From the NCBI GenBank assembly GCA_024696615.1, contig JAILGS010000079.1:18042-82041 (forward strand): a stretch of 64,000 nt of DNA, written 5' to 3'. Positions 34,116-42,824 of this stretch are shown one piece after another (position 1 is the stretch's first letter; the number at the start of each line of letters is the position of its first letter). The position numbers were made by a program, and so were the translations under genes. The notes beneath the pieces were generated by a model. The model ran no database searches. It worked only from the letters and a program-made list of their open reading frames with translations, and had not been told where the DNA came from. Source of the stretch: Lachnospiraceae bacterium. Lineage in GTDB: Bacteria > Bacillota > Clostridia > Lachnospirales > Lachnospiraceae.

Positions 34116-34541
34116 CTAAAACATTTTTCGAATATATTGTATCATTCCCGGGCCAAGACCGGAGGTCGGTCTTGCCATAAAGTCATGCTTCTTATAGAAC
34201 CCTTCTCGTCCCTTGGCACACATCAGACAAAGCATCATCTCCGTGCCATCTTCGGTAATACTCTCCACATAGGAGATTAAATTCTGTAATACCGCACTAC
34301 CAATTCCATGTCCCTGAGCGCTGGGAAGGATCACCAAATCCTGAATATAACAGATGACTGCTCCATCTCCCACAATTCGTCCCATTCCTACAGCTTCCCC
34401 ATCTTCATAGGCCACCACATTATAAAGACACCGGGACAGTGCCGTCTGTGCCTGCTTCTTGGAAAGCATCTTCCAGCCAACTTCCTTTCGAAGATGCATA
34501 TACGTATCGTATTCCAACGCATTGGCTTTTAGTTCTAACAT
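34116..34541 (-). CDS. GNAT family acetyltransferase
   Basis: The protein has 141 residues from the ATG preceded by GAGGAAG. The acetyl-CoA-binding segment is VILPSAQGHGIGSAVLQNLISYV, near residues 65-87. An ATG at 34625 overlaps the GGDEF stop as ATGA and would add 28 residues, but that stretch has no ribosome site, looks low-complexity and contains two perfect hairpins, so I use the downstream start. The substrate is unknown. It sits 14 bp before aroC. Confidence 0.9.
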   Translation of the reverse strand: MLELKANALEYDTYMHLRKEVGWKMLSKKQAQTALSRCLYNVVAYEDGEAVGMGRIVGDGAVICYIQDLVILPSAQGHGIGSAVLQNLISYVESITEDGTEMMLCLMCAKGREGFYKKHDFMARPTSGLGPGMIQYIRKMF

Positions 34542-34567
34542 CACAACTTCCTCACATTGATTATTGT

Positions 34568-34617
34568 CAAGACTCGCTTGCGAGTCTTGCGCCGGATTCG
34601 GGTCTGCTTCAGCAGAC
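34568..34617 (-). other. Two perfect RNA hairpins before the GNAT gene
   Basis: CAAGACTCG/CGAGTCTTG with a 4-nt loop (34568-34589) and GTCTGC/GCAGAC with a 4-nt loop (34602-34617) lie between the GGDEF stop and the GNAT ribosome site. No T-run follows, so they are more likely mRNA processing or stability elements than terminators. Confidence 0.5.
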
Positions 34618-34621
34618 AAAT

Positions 34622-36463
34622 TCATTTCTTCGACTGAGTTAATAGATCATCCATGCCCAGACCATTTAAGAATTCGCCCATTCTGGCACTATCCATTAAT
34701 ACCCGAGCAAGCATTCGAGAGAGCATATGGAATAAGTTCTCCTCGCCTTCACTCCAGGAATATGCATGATTAAATACATCATAGGAGATAAACACCACCG
34801 GCTTTTCTCCCCGATAGGTTACATGCTGGAACATGGCCTGTACATCACTTCGCACACAGGCATCATACAGTGCTGCATAAGGCCGCTCGATCTCTTCAAT
34901 ATTGCGAATCTTAAACAGATGATTCTCGTTAAATTGTTTAAAATACGACTCATTTGCAAAGTCATAGGCGGAGTCGAAGGAAATTTCAAAATTACCTTCC
35001 GAATAATCCCGACGTAATTCTTCCCCGGTATAGATATGAATACCGGAAATTTCCGTGACTTCACAAATATTCTTTAATACTCCGGGAATGGCAGAAGCGC
35101 CACCCTCGTGCAATAACATGACGGAATCGATCACCACATCGGACAATACGGAGGCAAGCTTTCTATGACGCAGTACGGCCTCTGCCACATCCACCTTCTC
35201 ATGAAGTTTTGGATCATAGAAAAGACAATTATTCTTTCCATTCTGCTTCACAATATAGAGGGCCTTATCCGCCTTGGCAAAAAGATCCTCGTAAGAGTCA
35301 GCCACCTGTGGATAAAGGGAAACACCGATGGATGCGGTCAGATCAATCTCATCCTTAATGCCCTTATAGGCATATTTCATATGATTCATGATGGTATGGA
35401 TAATCCGTTGAACTTCTTCAAGGTCCTTATAATTTTCTAACACAATGATGAATTCATCGCCACCGAAACGGCCAACCACGCCGCCGGCGCCAACCACACT
35501 CTTCATAATAGCAACAATCTTATTAATAATCTCATCACCAAAGAGATGACCATAGGTATCATTATAATGCTTGAAATTATCGATATCCACGATGATCATG
35601 GCCATTTCCCTGCATTCCTTTAACTTCAGACGGTCCTTGCAATACTCAATCATGGCCTTCTTGTTAAACAGGCCCGTAGCGGAGTCCTTAGCCGCATCCG
35701 TCTGATAGTAGGCATTCTCCACCTTATTCCGATTCATGGAAGTCATGGTACCGATTACCAGACGCTTCTCATCCATGAAATAGAAGGTGGAACCCTGGAA
35801 GGCTAAAATGTCCACACGCCCCGCCTTGGATAATAAGGTGGTGGAGAATAATACTCTAAAATTATCCACTCCATCCTCAAGATAATCCATGAAGGTTAAA
35901 AACTGTCTCTTGGACTTCTCCTCCTTCAGATACTGCTCATTCATCATCTTGGCAAATTCATCAATCGGAGTCACCAAAATCATGTTGGCCTTATCATTGG
36001 CATAGGTAAAGATCTTAAAGATCCTGGTCTTACAATCATATTCAAAATAATATTGATCCAATTCTGCCATATAACGGCGGTACTTCCGCACATTATACTG
36101 AAGTTCCGGATAACGGCCCTCCATGGCATAGATATCGTAAATTACCACATCAATACAAGGAGTCTCTTTTAATTTTCTCGGACTGGTGGCAATGCGCACT
36201 TTATAATAACGATATCCTTCCTTCGGATCCATCATGCGTAAAAGCAAATGTTGTGGACCTTCTGAAAGCTTTGACACAGCCTCCATAAAAGAAGGTCGAT
36301 CCTCCTCTAAAATCAGAAGATGAAATGGAATCTCACTATTACTTCCCAAATATTCGTAAAAAAACTTGTCCGCCGTTACTACAGTAAATTCAGAATCCAG
36401 CGTCGCAGTACTTTCCACCATATTTCTTAAAGAAAAACCCTGGCAATACTCTGTAATAATCAT
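34622..36463 (-). CDS. GGDEF diguanylate cyclase with sensor-like flanks
   Basis: The protein has 613 residues from the ATG at 36463 (AGGGG upstream); an in-frame start 126 bp earlier is possible but unsupported. The N-terminal 280 residues look like a PAS-type sensor pair (LLILEEDRPSFMEAVSK). The GGDEF domain starts at DSATGLFNKKAMIEYC; its active site GRFGGDEFI is intact near residue 330, with DIDNFKHYNDTYGH upstream. The inhibitory RxxD motif is not at its usual position, so product inhibition may be lost. A C-terminal region of about 160 residues has a GAF-like look. It makes c-di-GMP; signal and output are unknown. It heads the GNAT-aroC-tgt-yajC run. Confidence 0.93.
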   Translation of the reverse strand: MIITEYCQGFSLRNMVESTATLDSEFTVVTADKFFYEYLGSNSEIPFHLLILEEDRPSFMEAVSKLSEGPQHLLLRMMDPKEGYRYYKVRIATSPRKLKETPCIDVVIYDIYAMEGRYPELQYNVRKYRRYMAELDQYYFEYDCKTRIFKIFTYANDKANMILVTPIDEFAKMMNEQYLKEEKSKRQFLTFMDYLEDGVDNFRVLFSTTLLSKAGRVDILAFQGSTFYFMDEKRLVIGTMTSMNRNKVENAYYQTDAAKDSATGLFNKKAMIEYCKDRLKLKECREMAMIIVDIDNFKHYNDTYGHLFGDEIINKIVAIMKSVVGAGGVVGRFGGDEFIIVLENYKDLEEVQRIIHTIMNHMKYAYKGIKDEIDLTASIGVSLYPQVADSYEDLFAKADKALYIVKQNGKNNCLFYDPKLHEKVDVAEAVLRHRKLASVLSDVVIDSVMLLHEGGASAIPGVLKNICEVTEISGIHIYTGEELRRDYSEGNFEISFDSAYDFANESYFKQFNENHLFKIRNIEEIERPYAALYDACVRSDVQAMFQHVTYRGEKPVVFISYDVFNHAYSWSEGEENLFHMLSRMLARVLMDSARMGEFLNGLGMDDLLTQSKK

Positions 36464-36579
36464 ATTCTCTACCCCTAATTCACATCCATAACCTTGGTTA
36501 CACTCTGTTTCCCTCATTGAATCCATACAAATGTGTATGGAACTCCTAAAATAACACCTTATTATATCATAGATAAGCC

Positions 36580-36609
36580 TTGCAGTCACTACAAAACTTA
36601 TGCTATGAT
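36580..36609 (+). promoter_or_regulatory. Promoter of the pectinesterase gene
   Basis: -35 TTGCAG and -10 TATGAT are separated by 18 bp on the plus strand, 33 bp before the start codon. Confidence 0.65.
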
Positions 36610-36641
36610 TTTTTATAACCGAAGTAGAAAGGTGGTATTCT

Positions 36642-37646
36642 ATGATTACTGTTGCCCTTGATGGAAGCGGCGATTATACCTCCCTCCAGGAGGCCATTGA
36701 AGCCGTAGAACGAAATAATGAACAAAGCACCCGGGAAATTCAGATCAAACCCGGTATTTACAAAGAACATGTCACTGTGTTAAAAGACGATTTAACCATC
36801 ACAGGATTGACCGATGATCCAAGCCAAGTAGTGATTTCCTGGGGGGATTATGCCAATGATATCCTTCCTAATGGAGAAAAGCGAGGCACCTTCCGTACCT
36901 CCACCCTCCTTTTAATCGCTTCCCATATTCACTGTAAGAATCTTACGGTGGAAAATACGGCAGGATTTGGAACCGAAGTGGGACAGGCCATTGCCGTCTA
37001 TGCGGAAGGAGAGGATCTGACTTTCGAACATTGCCGTATTCTTGGACATCAGGATACTCTATTTACCGGTCCTCTTCCATTTAAGGAAGCAAAACCGGGT
37101 GGTTTTATTGGTCCTACCGAGCATTATCCAAAAGTGGTGGGACACCAGTGCTATACCGACTGCTATATTGAAGGAGAAGTGGACTTTATCTTTGGTAGTG
37201 CCATGGCTTATTTTGAGAATTGTGAGATTCATTCCTTAAATCGTAATAAGGAAATTAATGGCTATGTAACTGCTGCCTCCACCTATGCGGGAGAAAAATA
37301 TGGCTATGTCTTCTCCCATTGCCGCTTTACCTCGGACTGTCCAAAACATACGGTATATCTTGGTCGTCCATGGCGAATCGATGCCAAAACCGTACTCCTG
37401 CACTGCGAATTAGGAGAACATATTCATCCGGAAGGATTCTTTGACTGGAACAAGCCAGAATCCCATGATACGGTGCTTTATGCAGAATATCAAAACTATG
37501 GTCCGGGAGCAGATCCGGAACATCGTACGAGAGCTTCCTATGTAACCACCTTAACGGATGAAGAAGCCAAGTACTATACCAAGGAACAGGTCTTAGGGTG
37601 TACCCCACTTCATTTTGACCCCCATCTGAATCCTTGGAGGGACTAA
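36642..37646 (+). CDS. Pectinesterase (CE8), cytoplasmic
   Basis: This 334-residue right-handed beta-helix protein removes methyl esters from homogalacturonan. Active-site motifs: GHQDTL (Gln137, general-acid Asp138), EVDFIFGSA (nucleophile Asp181) and LGRPW (Arg242). There is no signal peptide, as the protein starts directly with the VALDGSGDYTSLQEAI motif, whereas most CE8 enzymes are secreted. The ribosome site AAAGGTGG and a promoter lie upstream. It diverges from the GGDEF gene and converges on the PL26-like gene. It is inferred to demethylate imported oligogalacturonides. Confidence 0.96.
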   Translation: MITVALDGSGDYTSLQEAIEAVERNNEQSTREIQIKPGIYKEHVTVLKDDLTITGLTDDPSQVVISWGDYANDILPNGEKRGTFRTSTLLLIASHIHCKNLTVENTAGFGTEVGQAIAVYAEGEDLTFEHCRILGHQDTLFTGPLPFKEAKPGGFIGPTEHYPKVVGHQCYTDCYIEGEVDFIFGSAMAYFENCEIHSLNRNKEINGYVTAASTYAGEKYGYVFSHCRFTSDCPKHTVYLGRPWRIDAKTVLLHCELGEHIHPEGFFDWNKPESHDTVLYAEYQNYGPGADPEHRTRASYVTTLTDEEAKYYTKEQVLGCTPLHFDPHLNPWRD

Positions 37647-37694
37647 CACTCCCCTAGATTCAATCCATCATAAATTTTTATAACAAGCAAATGT

Positions 37695-37755
37695 AAAAAA
37701 TAACAATGCCCATCGTGGACACGAAAAACGGGGAAGTGTCACGCGATGGGCATTG
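37695..37755 (-). terminator. Long hairpin terminator between pectinesterase and PL26-like genes
   Basis: A 12-bp arm (CAATGCCCATCG/CGATGGGCATTG) plus an inner GACAC/GTGTC pairing encloses a 13-nt loop. On the minus strand it is followed by a T-rich run, so it best serves the PL26-like gene. It may also stop the pectinesterase transcript. Confidence 0.85.
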
Positions 37756-37808
37756 CTATTTAGGATTATAACGGGGAATATATTAAATGAGGAACATTGA
37801 CTAGACTT

Positions 37809-40217
37809 TTATTCGTTCTTAGCCAACATACCAGCATCTAATAAGCTCTTGTAGAAGAAGCTTAATGGAATAAAGCACTGAGCAAAATTCTTGGTACCAT
37901 TGTTACCAACTAAAACTGCGTCTTCCACAATCTTCTTGCTCATACTATTTCCTACTTCTTTGATCTCACGAGTGAAGGTCTTATAACCACACTCCAAATA
38001 TTTCTTATCCCCTGTGAGTTCATAACCAATGGCCATGGACTCTAATAACAGGGTGTTATTACCATTTCTCTGAAGACTTGGAAGTTCCTTGTAATAGAAA
38101 ATTCCAGTTGGAAGAGTACAATTTTCTACCAAATCATCGATGGCGCTTAGGATTAATTCCTTCACGTCCTCTTCCTTAAAGATTCGATAGTAGCGCATCA
38201 GACTTCCTACCGCAACAGAAATCATAAATCCAACACGAATGGTGGTATTATCCGTATATGGAGCCACCCACTCGCCGTATTCTTCCTGCCACTCCTTGAA
38301 GTGTCCGATGATCCAGCGACATTTCTTCACCCAACGCTCTTCTCCGGTCTCCGCATAGAGAGCTACTAAAGTACGAAGAGCCCAGCCGGTTTCTCTGGCA
38401 TTACTCTCACCACTCACCTGATACATTGGAGTTTCCAGAAGACGAAGGATATTCTCGCCAATTCCAATGGCGGTATTCAATGCCCGCTCATTGCCAGTAA
38501 AGTGATAGCAGTCAATCAGACCTTCCACCCACTGATGGCTACATACCATAACACCATCCTTACAATGACCCATGGTGTGCTCCCACTGTCCTCCAAGGTA
38601 AAGTGGATTTTCGCTATAGTGACATACATCCACATCCATCCAATGGGATACTGCAACCGTGGCATAATCCAAAAATCTTCGGATACCAGTTCTTGCAAAC
38701 ATCATATACATGGAATGAGGATAATCATATTCATTATTGGTCCATACCGGACGGCCCTTACCACGGCCCTGGGAAGTATAGCCTGGATCTGGGAAATCAC
38801 CCCAGTTTAGCATGCCATAAGCTCTACCATGACCATCGGCTCTAGATACCAAACCGATTTCCCAATCATCCACACGCTGCTCTGCAGGTACAAAGATATT
38901 CTGCATTACCTGTGCATGTGCAAATGTTTCAGGATCCAATACCGGTGTATCCGGCATCTGATATATTAAACTACGATTGTCGATTTCTTTCATGGATTCC
39001 TTAGCATCATGGAAGTGCAGTAAGAACCGTTGTTCTCTTGCCATTCCGGAAGCCATGGTCACATTGCCCACATTCTCTGGGACCAACATCACATAGGAAC
39101 CTGCATTATCCGCAGCCACAGCCTTCGGGAAGTTCTGCTGTGCCTGGAATACCGTGGCACACACACCACCGTTCTTCGTGGTATGATCCGTAAAGAAGGT
39201 ACCATAGAAGACTTCACCAAAATGCTCATTGGCCTCTCCCACTAACATCTGGGCAGTAACCACATCCGTTACCGGCAAGTTCACACCCATGGTGAAGGTG
39301 GTCTTATAATTGGAATGAGCTACGGTATTGCGGTGATCCCCCTTAGAAAAATCAAACTTTTCTTCAAGGATTGGAAGTTCCTTAATACCATTGGTCATAA
39401 AATATGGACCAGGATTCTTCGAATTATCCAGGGCAATATCCCCACATCCGGTGGAGTCCGCCTTGGAAGAAATATATTCTGCTGCCGGCTTTCCTTCCGG
39501 AGTTAATGCAATGGCTGGAACCTTGAAATCTTCCATCTTCTGATCCTTGTCCAGGATGGAGAAGGTCCAGGACTGTACATGAAGGTCACTTGCAGAAGTA
39601 TTTACAAGACGAATTGCTACATCCATCCAAGGCTTATTGGCATATACCTTAATATTTGCCACAAATTCCAAAGCTCTTTTGCCCTGTAAACTACCCTGAT
39701 TTTCCACAACGGTTACTAAATCACCACGCTCAATCACCTTCCAGGTACCATAAGTGGTGGTATAATCGCAATCATCCGCACGAAGACAAGGACCTACAAA
39801 CTGCTCTGCTCCATAGGAAATCTCTCCCTGGGTATAGCTTTCCATCAGATGGGTGCCATGATTTTTTAACACCACTTCACTTGCTCCATTGCAAATCGTA
39901 AGTCCATCCTGAGTTTCCTTCACCTCAATCTGAAATTTCGAAGGATAGAATGCCTCATAAGAACCTCCATCCCACACAGCATCCAAGGTCTTTCCCTTAT
40001 TTCCGGGAAGATTGGCAAGGAAACGAACGAAGGCATAACGAACGGATCCATCCTCATAAGAAGAGGTCACCTTGGTCTGGAGGGGAAGACTCTTTCCATC
40101 CTCTAATACCGCCAATGCGTTAATGTCCTTTAATTCCCCCTTGGCAAATGGAATCGCTACCTGCAGTGGCTCTTCCACTCGATCATAACGATAAAGTTTC
40201 TCAAGAAAAATCTTCAT
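37809..40217 (-). CDS. PcRGLX/YetA-like protein, candidate PL26-type exo-rhamnogalacturonan lyase
   Basis: The protein has 802 residues without a signal peptide. The N-terminus (VEEPLQVAIPFAKGELKDINALAVLEDGKSLPLQTKVTSS, about 15-55) matches my memory of the YetA/PcRGLX RIFT-barrel domain, and a central beta-region follows. The C-terminal 300 residues form an alpha/alpha barrel-like part (TGNERALNTAIGIGENILRLL, GWALRTLVALYAETGEERW). Related proteins include the fungal exo-rhamnogalacturonan lyase of PL26 and Bacillus YetA. I infer an exo-lyase that removes terminal unsaturated galacturonosyl-rhamnose units in the cytoplasm. Family placement is from recall, not a search. GGGAGG lies 7 nt upstream. 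It lies 92 bp after the MATE gene. Confidence 0.85.
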   Translation of the reverse strand: MKIFLEKLYRYDRVEEPLQVAIPFAKGELKDINALAVLEDGKSLPLQTKVTSSYEDGSVRYAFVRFLANLPGNKGKTLDAVWDGGSYEAFYPSKFQIEVKETQDGLTICNGASEVVLKNHGTHLMESYTQGEISYGAEQFVGPCLRADDCDYTTTYGTWKVIERGDLVTVVENQGSLQGKRALEFVANIKVYANKPWMDVAIRLVNTSASDLHVQSWTFSILDKDQKMEDFKVPAIALTPEGKPAAEYISSKADSTGCGDIALDNSKNPGPYFMTNGIKELPILEEKFDFSKGDHRNTVAHSNYKTTFTMGVNLPVTDVVTAQMLVGEANEHFGEVFYGTFFTDHTTKNGGVCATVFQAQQNFPKAVAADNAGSYVMLVPENVGNVTMASGMAREQRFLLHFHDAKESMKEIDNRSLIYQMPDTPVLDPETFAHAQVMQNIFVPAEQRVDDWEIGLVSRADGHGRAYGMLNWGDFPDPGYTSQGRGKGRPVWTNNEYDYPHSMYMMFARTGIRRFLDYATVAVSHWMDVDVCHYSENPLYLGGQWEHTMGHCKDGVMVCSHQWVEGLIDCYHFTGNERALNTAIGIGENILRLLETPMYQVSGESNARETGWALRTLVALYAETGEERWVKKCRWIIGHFKEWQEEYGEWVAPYTDNTTIRVGFMISVAVGSLMRYYRIFKEEDVKELILSAIDDLVENCTLPTGIFYYKELPSLQRNGNNTLLLESMAIGYELTGDKKYLECGYKTFTREIKEVGNSMSKKIVEDAVLVGNNGTKNFAQCFIPLSFFYKSLLDAGMLAKNE

Positions 40218-40293
40218 ATAAACCTCCCATTGATAAAATCATTTCATATGTTACATCCATTTTCCTTCATCCCCTGCAAAACTCGGCACGGGG

Positions 40294-40322
40294 TTACATA
40301 TACTTTCATTTACATATACTTT
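40294..40322. repeat. 16-bp tandem duplication across the MATE stop codon
   Basis: TTACATATACTTT occurs at 40294-40306 and 40310-40322, period 16. The copy nearer the gene encodes the terminal Lys-Tyr-Met and its TAA stop, so the other copy is an out-of-gene duplicate of the end of the coding sequence. Confidence 0.75.
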
Positions 40323-41716
40323 AATTCCACATCCGCCTGCTGTATGCTCTTCTCCTCTTCCCGAGCCAGGGCCATTAATTCGTGCCAGCGCTTGGAGAAC
40401 ACATAATATGCTAGCATACACATCATTCCGAAGAAGAAGGAAGCTGGGAAGCAAAGCATTACCCAAGTTCCATCATAATACTGAGTGATTAAGTAAGCCA
40501 CTGGAACACGTACCACCCACAGCATCATCAGATTAATGATGGTGGTGTATTTCACACGCCCCGTTCCCTGAATGATACAGCTAACGCCGTTAAATACGGC
40601 ATACATCCACTGTCCCATTAAGGTAACCACTACATAGCGGCTGGCATACATCAAAACCATGTCCTCCTTGTTGAAGAAACGGAGGATTGGCATTCGAATA
40701 TTGATAAAGAATAATCCGAATGCCAATGTTATCAACCCTGAAACCAAAGGAATTCGAAGATGTCCTTCCTTTAAACGACGGTAATTCTTCGCACCGAAGT
40801 TCTGTCCTGCAAATGTTGTTGCAGCAGAGGACATTCCTGTAATGGCAATATTGGACAATCCGGTAATTCTTCCTGCCACCGAGTGCCCCGCCATGAAGGT
40901 GGAACCCTGGGCATTGACCATGGTCTGTAATGCCACATGACCGAAGGAGAAGAGGGAATTATTCAGGCCAATCGGCAGACCAATACGAATAATTCGACTC
41001 ATTTCTTCTCCCACGATCCTGCGAGGCAAAAAGGTAAAGGAGAGTTCTGGAAATTTTTTCCGAATATACAGGATACTGGTGATCCAGGAAACAAACATGG
41101 CTACGCTGGTTGCAATCGCTGCACCCACAACGTCCATCCGAAGTCCTGCTACCAGGTATATATCTAAAATAATATTTGTGATGCAGGCCACCACCAAAAA
41201 CCATAGGGAAGCTTTGCTATCCCCCAAGCCTCGAAGGATTCCTGCATTCATGTTGTAACCAATGTTACCAAGAGTTCCTAAGAATACAAATCTGGTATAA
41301 TACAAAGCTGCAGTCCAAGTATCCTCCGGAACACCCATGAATTCCAAAATATATGGAGCGTAGATCCATCCAAGGACGGTAACTGGGATACCACACAGGA
41401 AAACAAAGGAAATTGCTGTTGCCGCAGTATCTTTAATCTTCTCTTCATTCTGAGCTCCCGCATATTGGGAAATCAGAATGGATACTCCCGTTCCGATTCC
41501 AAGAAAGACGCATAATAAAACTTCCACCGGCTGAGAACTGGTTCCCACAGCTGCAAGGGAAGTGGATCCTCCAAAATTTCCAATGACTAAGGTATCCACC
41601 GTGGTATATAACTGCTGGAGGATATTCCCGATGACAATTGGAATGGCAAAAAGGAAGACGTTTCGCATGATTGGTCCACGGGTCATATCAATTTTTTTGG
41701 ATTTATTCGTATTCAT
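40310..41716 (-). CDS. MATE family efflux transporter
   Basis: The 468-residue protein has twelve predicted spans in two homologous halves, for example NILQQLYTTVDTLVIGNFGG in the first and NIAITGMSSAATTFAGQNFGAKN in the second. It is a Na+ or H+-coupled exporter of the NorM/DinF type; the substrate is unknown. It diverges from the AraC regulator, which suggests regulation by it. It lies upstream of the PL26-like gene on the same strand. The stop codon region is tandemly duplicated. Confidence 0.95.
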   Translation of the reverse strand: MNTNKSKKIDMTRGPIMRNVFLFAIPIVIGNILQQLYTTVDTLVIGNFGGSTSLAAVGTSSQPVEVLLCVFLGIGTGVSILISQYAGAQNEEKIKDTAATAISFVFLCGIPVTVLGWIYAPYILEFMGVPEDTWTAALYYTRFVFLGTLGNIGYNMNAGILRGLGDSKASLWFLVVACITNIILDIYLVAGLRMDVVGAAIATSVAMFVSWITSILYIRKKFPELSFTFLPRRIVGEEMSRIIRIGLPIGLNNSLFSFGHVALQTMVNAQGSTFMAGHSVAGRITGLSNIAITGMSSAATTFAGQNFGAKNYRRLKEGHLRIPLVSGLITLAFGLFFINIRMPILRFFNKEDMVLMYASRYVVVTLMGQWMYAVFNGVSCIIQGTGRVKYTTIINLMMLWVVRVPVAYLITQYYDGTWVMLCFPASFFFGMMCMLAYYVFSKRWHELMALAREEEKSIQQADVELKYM

Positions 41717-41861
41717 TACCCCATCGCCTACTTTTCCTAAAAAAGACTTTATTTTCTATCATCTTGGGTATATATTAGTACATATAAGCATACTTTTCTT
41801 ATAAAGAAATGTTTATATTTTTATTTTTTTTATGTTTAGATGTCATAAAGGGGGAAATATT

Positions 41862-42824
41862 ATGGCTTTACCACTACCACAGGGAAAACAGATCCACATC
41901 GTGCATCGCCTGCGCTCTGGCGAGTATAGCATGCCATCCATGGAAGCGGCTTCCGATCACTACGAACTATCCTTTATTATTAGTGGGGATCGAAGAATCG
42001 TTACACCAACCATGACCTACAATCTCCATGCGGGATATGTGAATGTCCTGGCACCATTCCAGTACCACAAGGCTCTGGCAGCTTCCGATTCCATCTATGA
42101 GAACTACTTAGTGAAGGTCACTCCGGAATTTTTAAAACCTTTTACGGACCGCTTGGGAACCCAGATATTGGACCGCATCTGCCAATATCCACCAAAAACA
42201 TTTGACGAGGAAACACGCAACCGCGTCTTCCATATTGCCGAAGATATGTATCAGATCTATATGGAATTTTCAGAAAATGAAGAAAAAAAGGCCACGGACC
42301 CTACCAAGAATAGGGACATGACCCAGGATTATGTGGAATATAAATTGCAGAATCTCCTCTATACGATTCTTCTCATTATCTATGAGAAGGCCCATTCCGA
42401 GGAACTTGGAAGCATTCATACCACCAGCCTCTCCCAGCCAATTATGGAAGCGGTGTACTTTATTGAAGCCAATTATATGAAGCCTATTAAGATTGAGGAT
42501 GTTGCAGCGATTTCCGGATATTCCATCTCTTATTTTTCCAGAGTGTTCCAAAATCAGCTGGGCAATCCATTCTCCGAGTATTTAACCACGATTCGCCTAA
42601 AACATGTGCAGGATTCTCTCATTACCACGGACAAATCCATCACGGAAATTGCCTTAGAGAATGGCTTCTCCTATCCGGGCAATATGACCAATAGTTTCCG
42701 TCACGCCTTTGGGATGACACCACTGCAATATCGAAAGAATCGTAATAATCACAAGCAGATTAGCGAGGTTACATCCCGCACCAAAGATACCACGTCAAAG
42801 CAGTCCACCTCCCAGAAATCCTGA
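41862..42824 (+). CDS. AraC-family transcriptional regulator
   Basis: The protein has 320 residues from the ATG preceded by AAGGGGG; an ATG 30 bp earlier lacks a site. The N-terminal part (about 1-120) is a cupin-like ligand domain (LSFIISGDRRIVTPTMTYNLHAG). The C-terminal DNA-binding domain has two HTHs: IEDVAAISGYSISYFSRVFQNQLG and ITEIALENGFSYPGNMTNSFRHAFGMTPLQYRK. It probably senses a sugar and acts on the divergent MATE / PL26-like genes, inferred from position. A Ser/Thr/Lys-rich tail of 22 residues overlaps the convergent FliB-like gene by 76 bp. Confidence 0.95.
   Translation: MALPLPQGKQIHIVHRLRSGEYSMPSMEAASDHYELSFIISGDRRIVTPTMTYNLHAGYVNVLAPFQYHKALAASDSIYENYLVKVTPEFLKPFTDRLGTQILDRICQYPPKTFDEETRNRVFHIAEDMYQIYMEFSENEEKKATDPTKNRDMTQDYVEYKLQNLLYTILLIIYEKAHSEELGSIHTTSLSQPIMEAVYFIEANYMKPIKIEDVAAISGYSISYFSRVFQNQLGNPFSEYLTTIRLKHVQDSLITTDKSITEIALENGFSYPGNMTNSFRHAFGMTPLQYRKNRNNHKQISEVTSRTKDTTSKQSTSQKS

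Noticed and set aside
42749..42824. Suspected frameshift at the AraC/FliB-like convergent ends
   Set aside because: Both frames keep family-like lengths and each ends with its own stop; a 76-bp tail overlap explains the arrangement.
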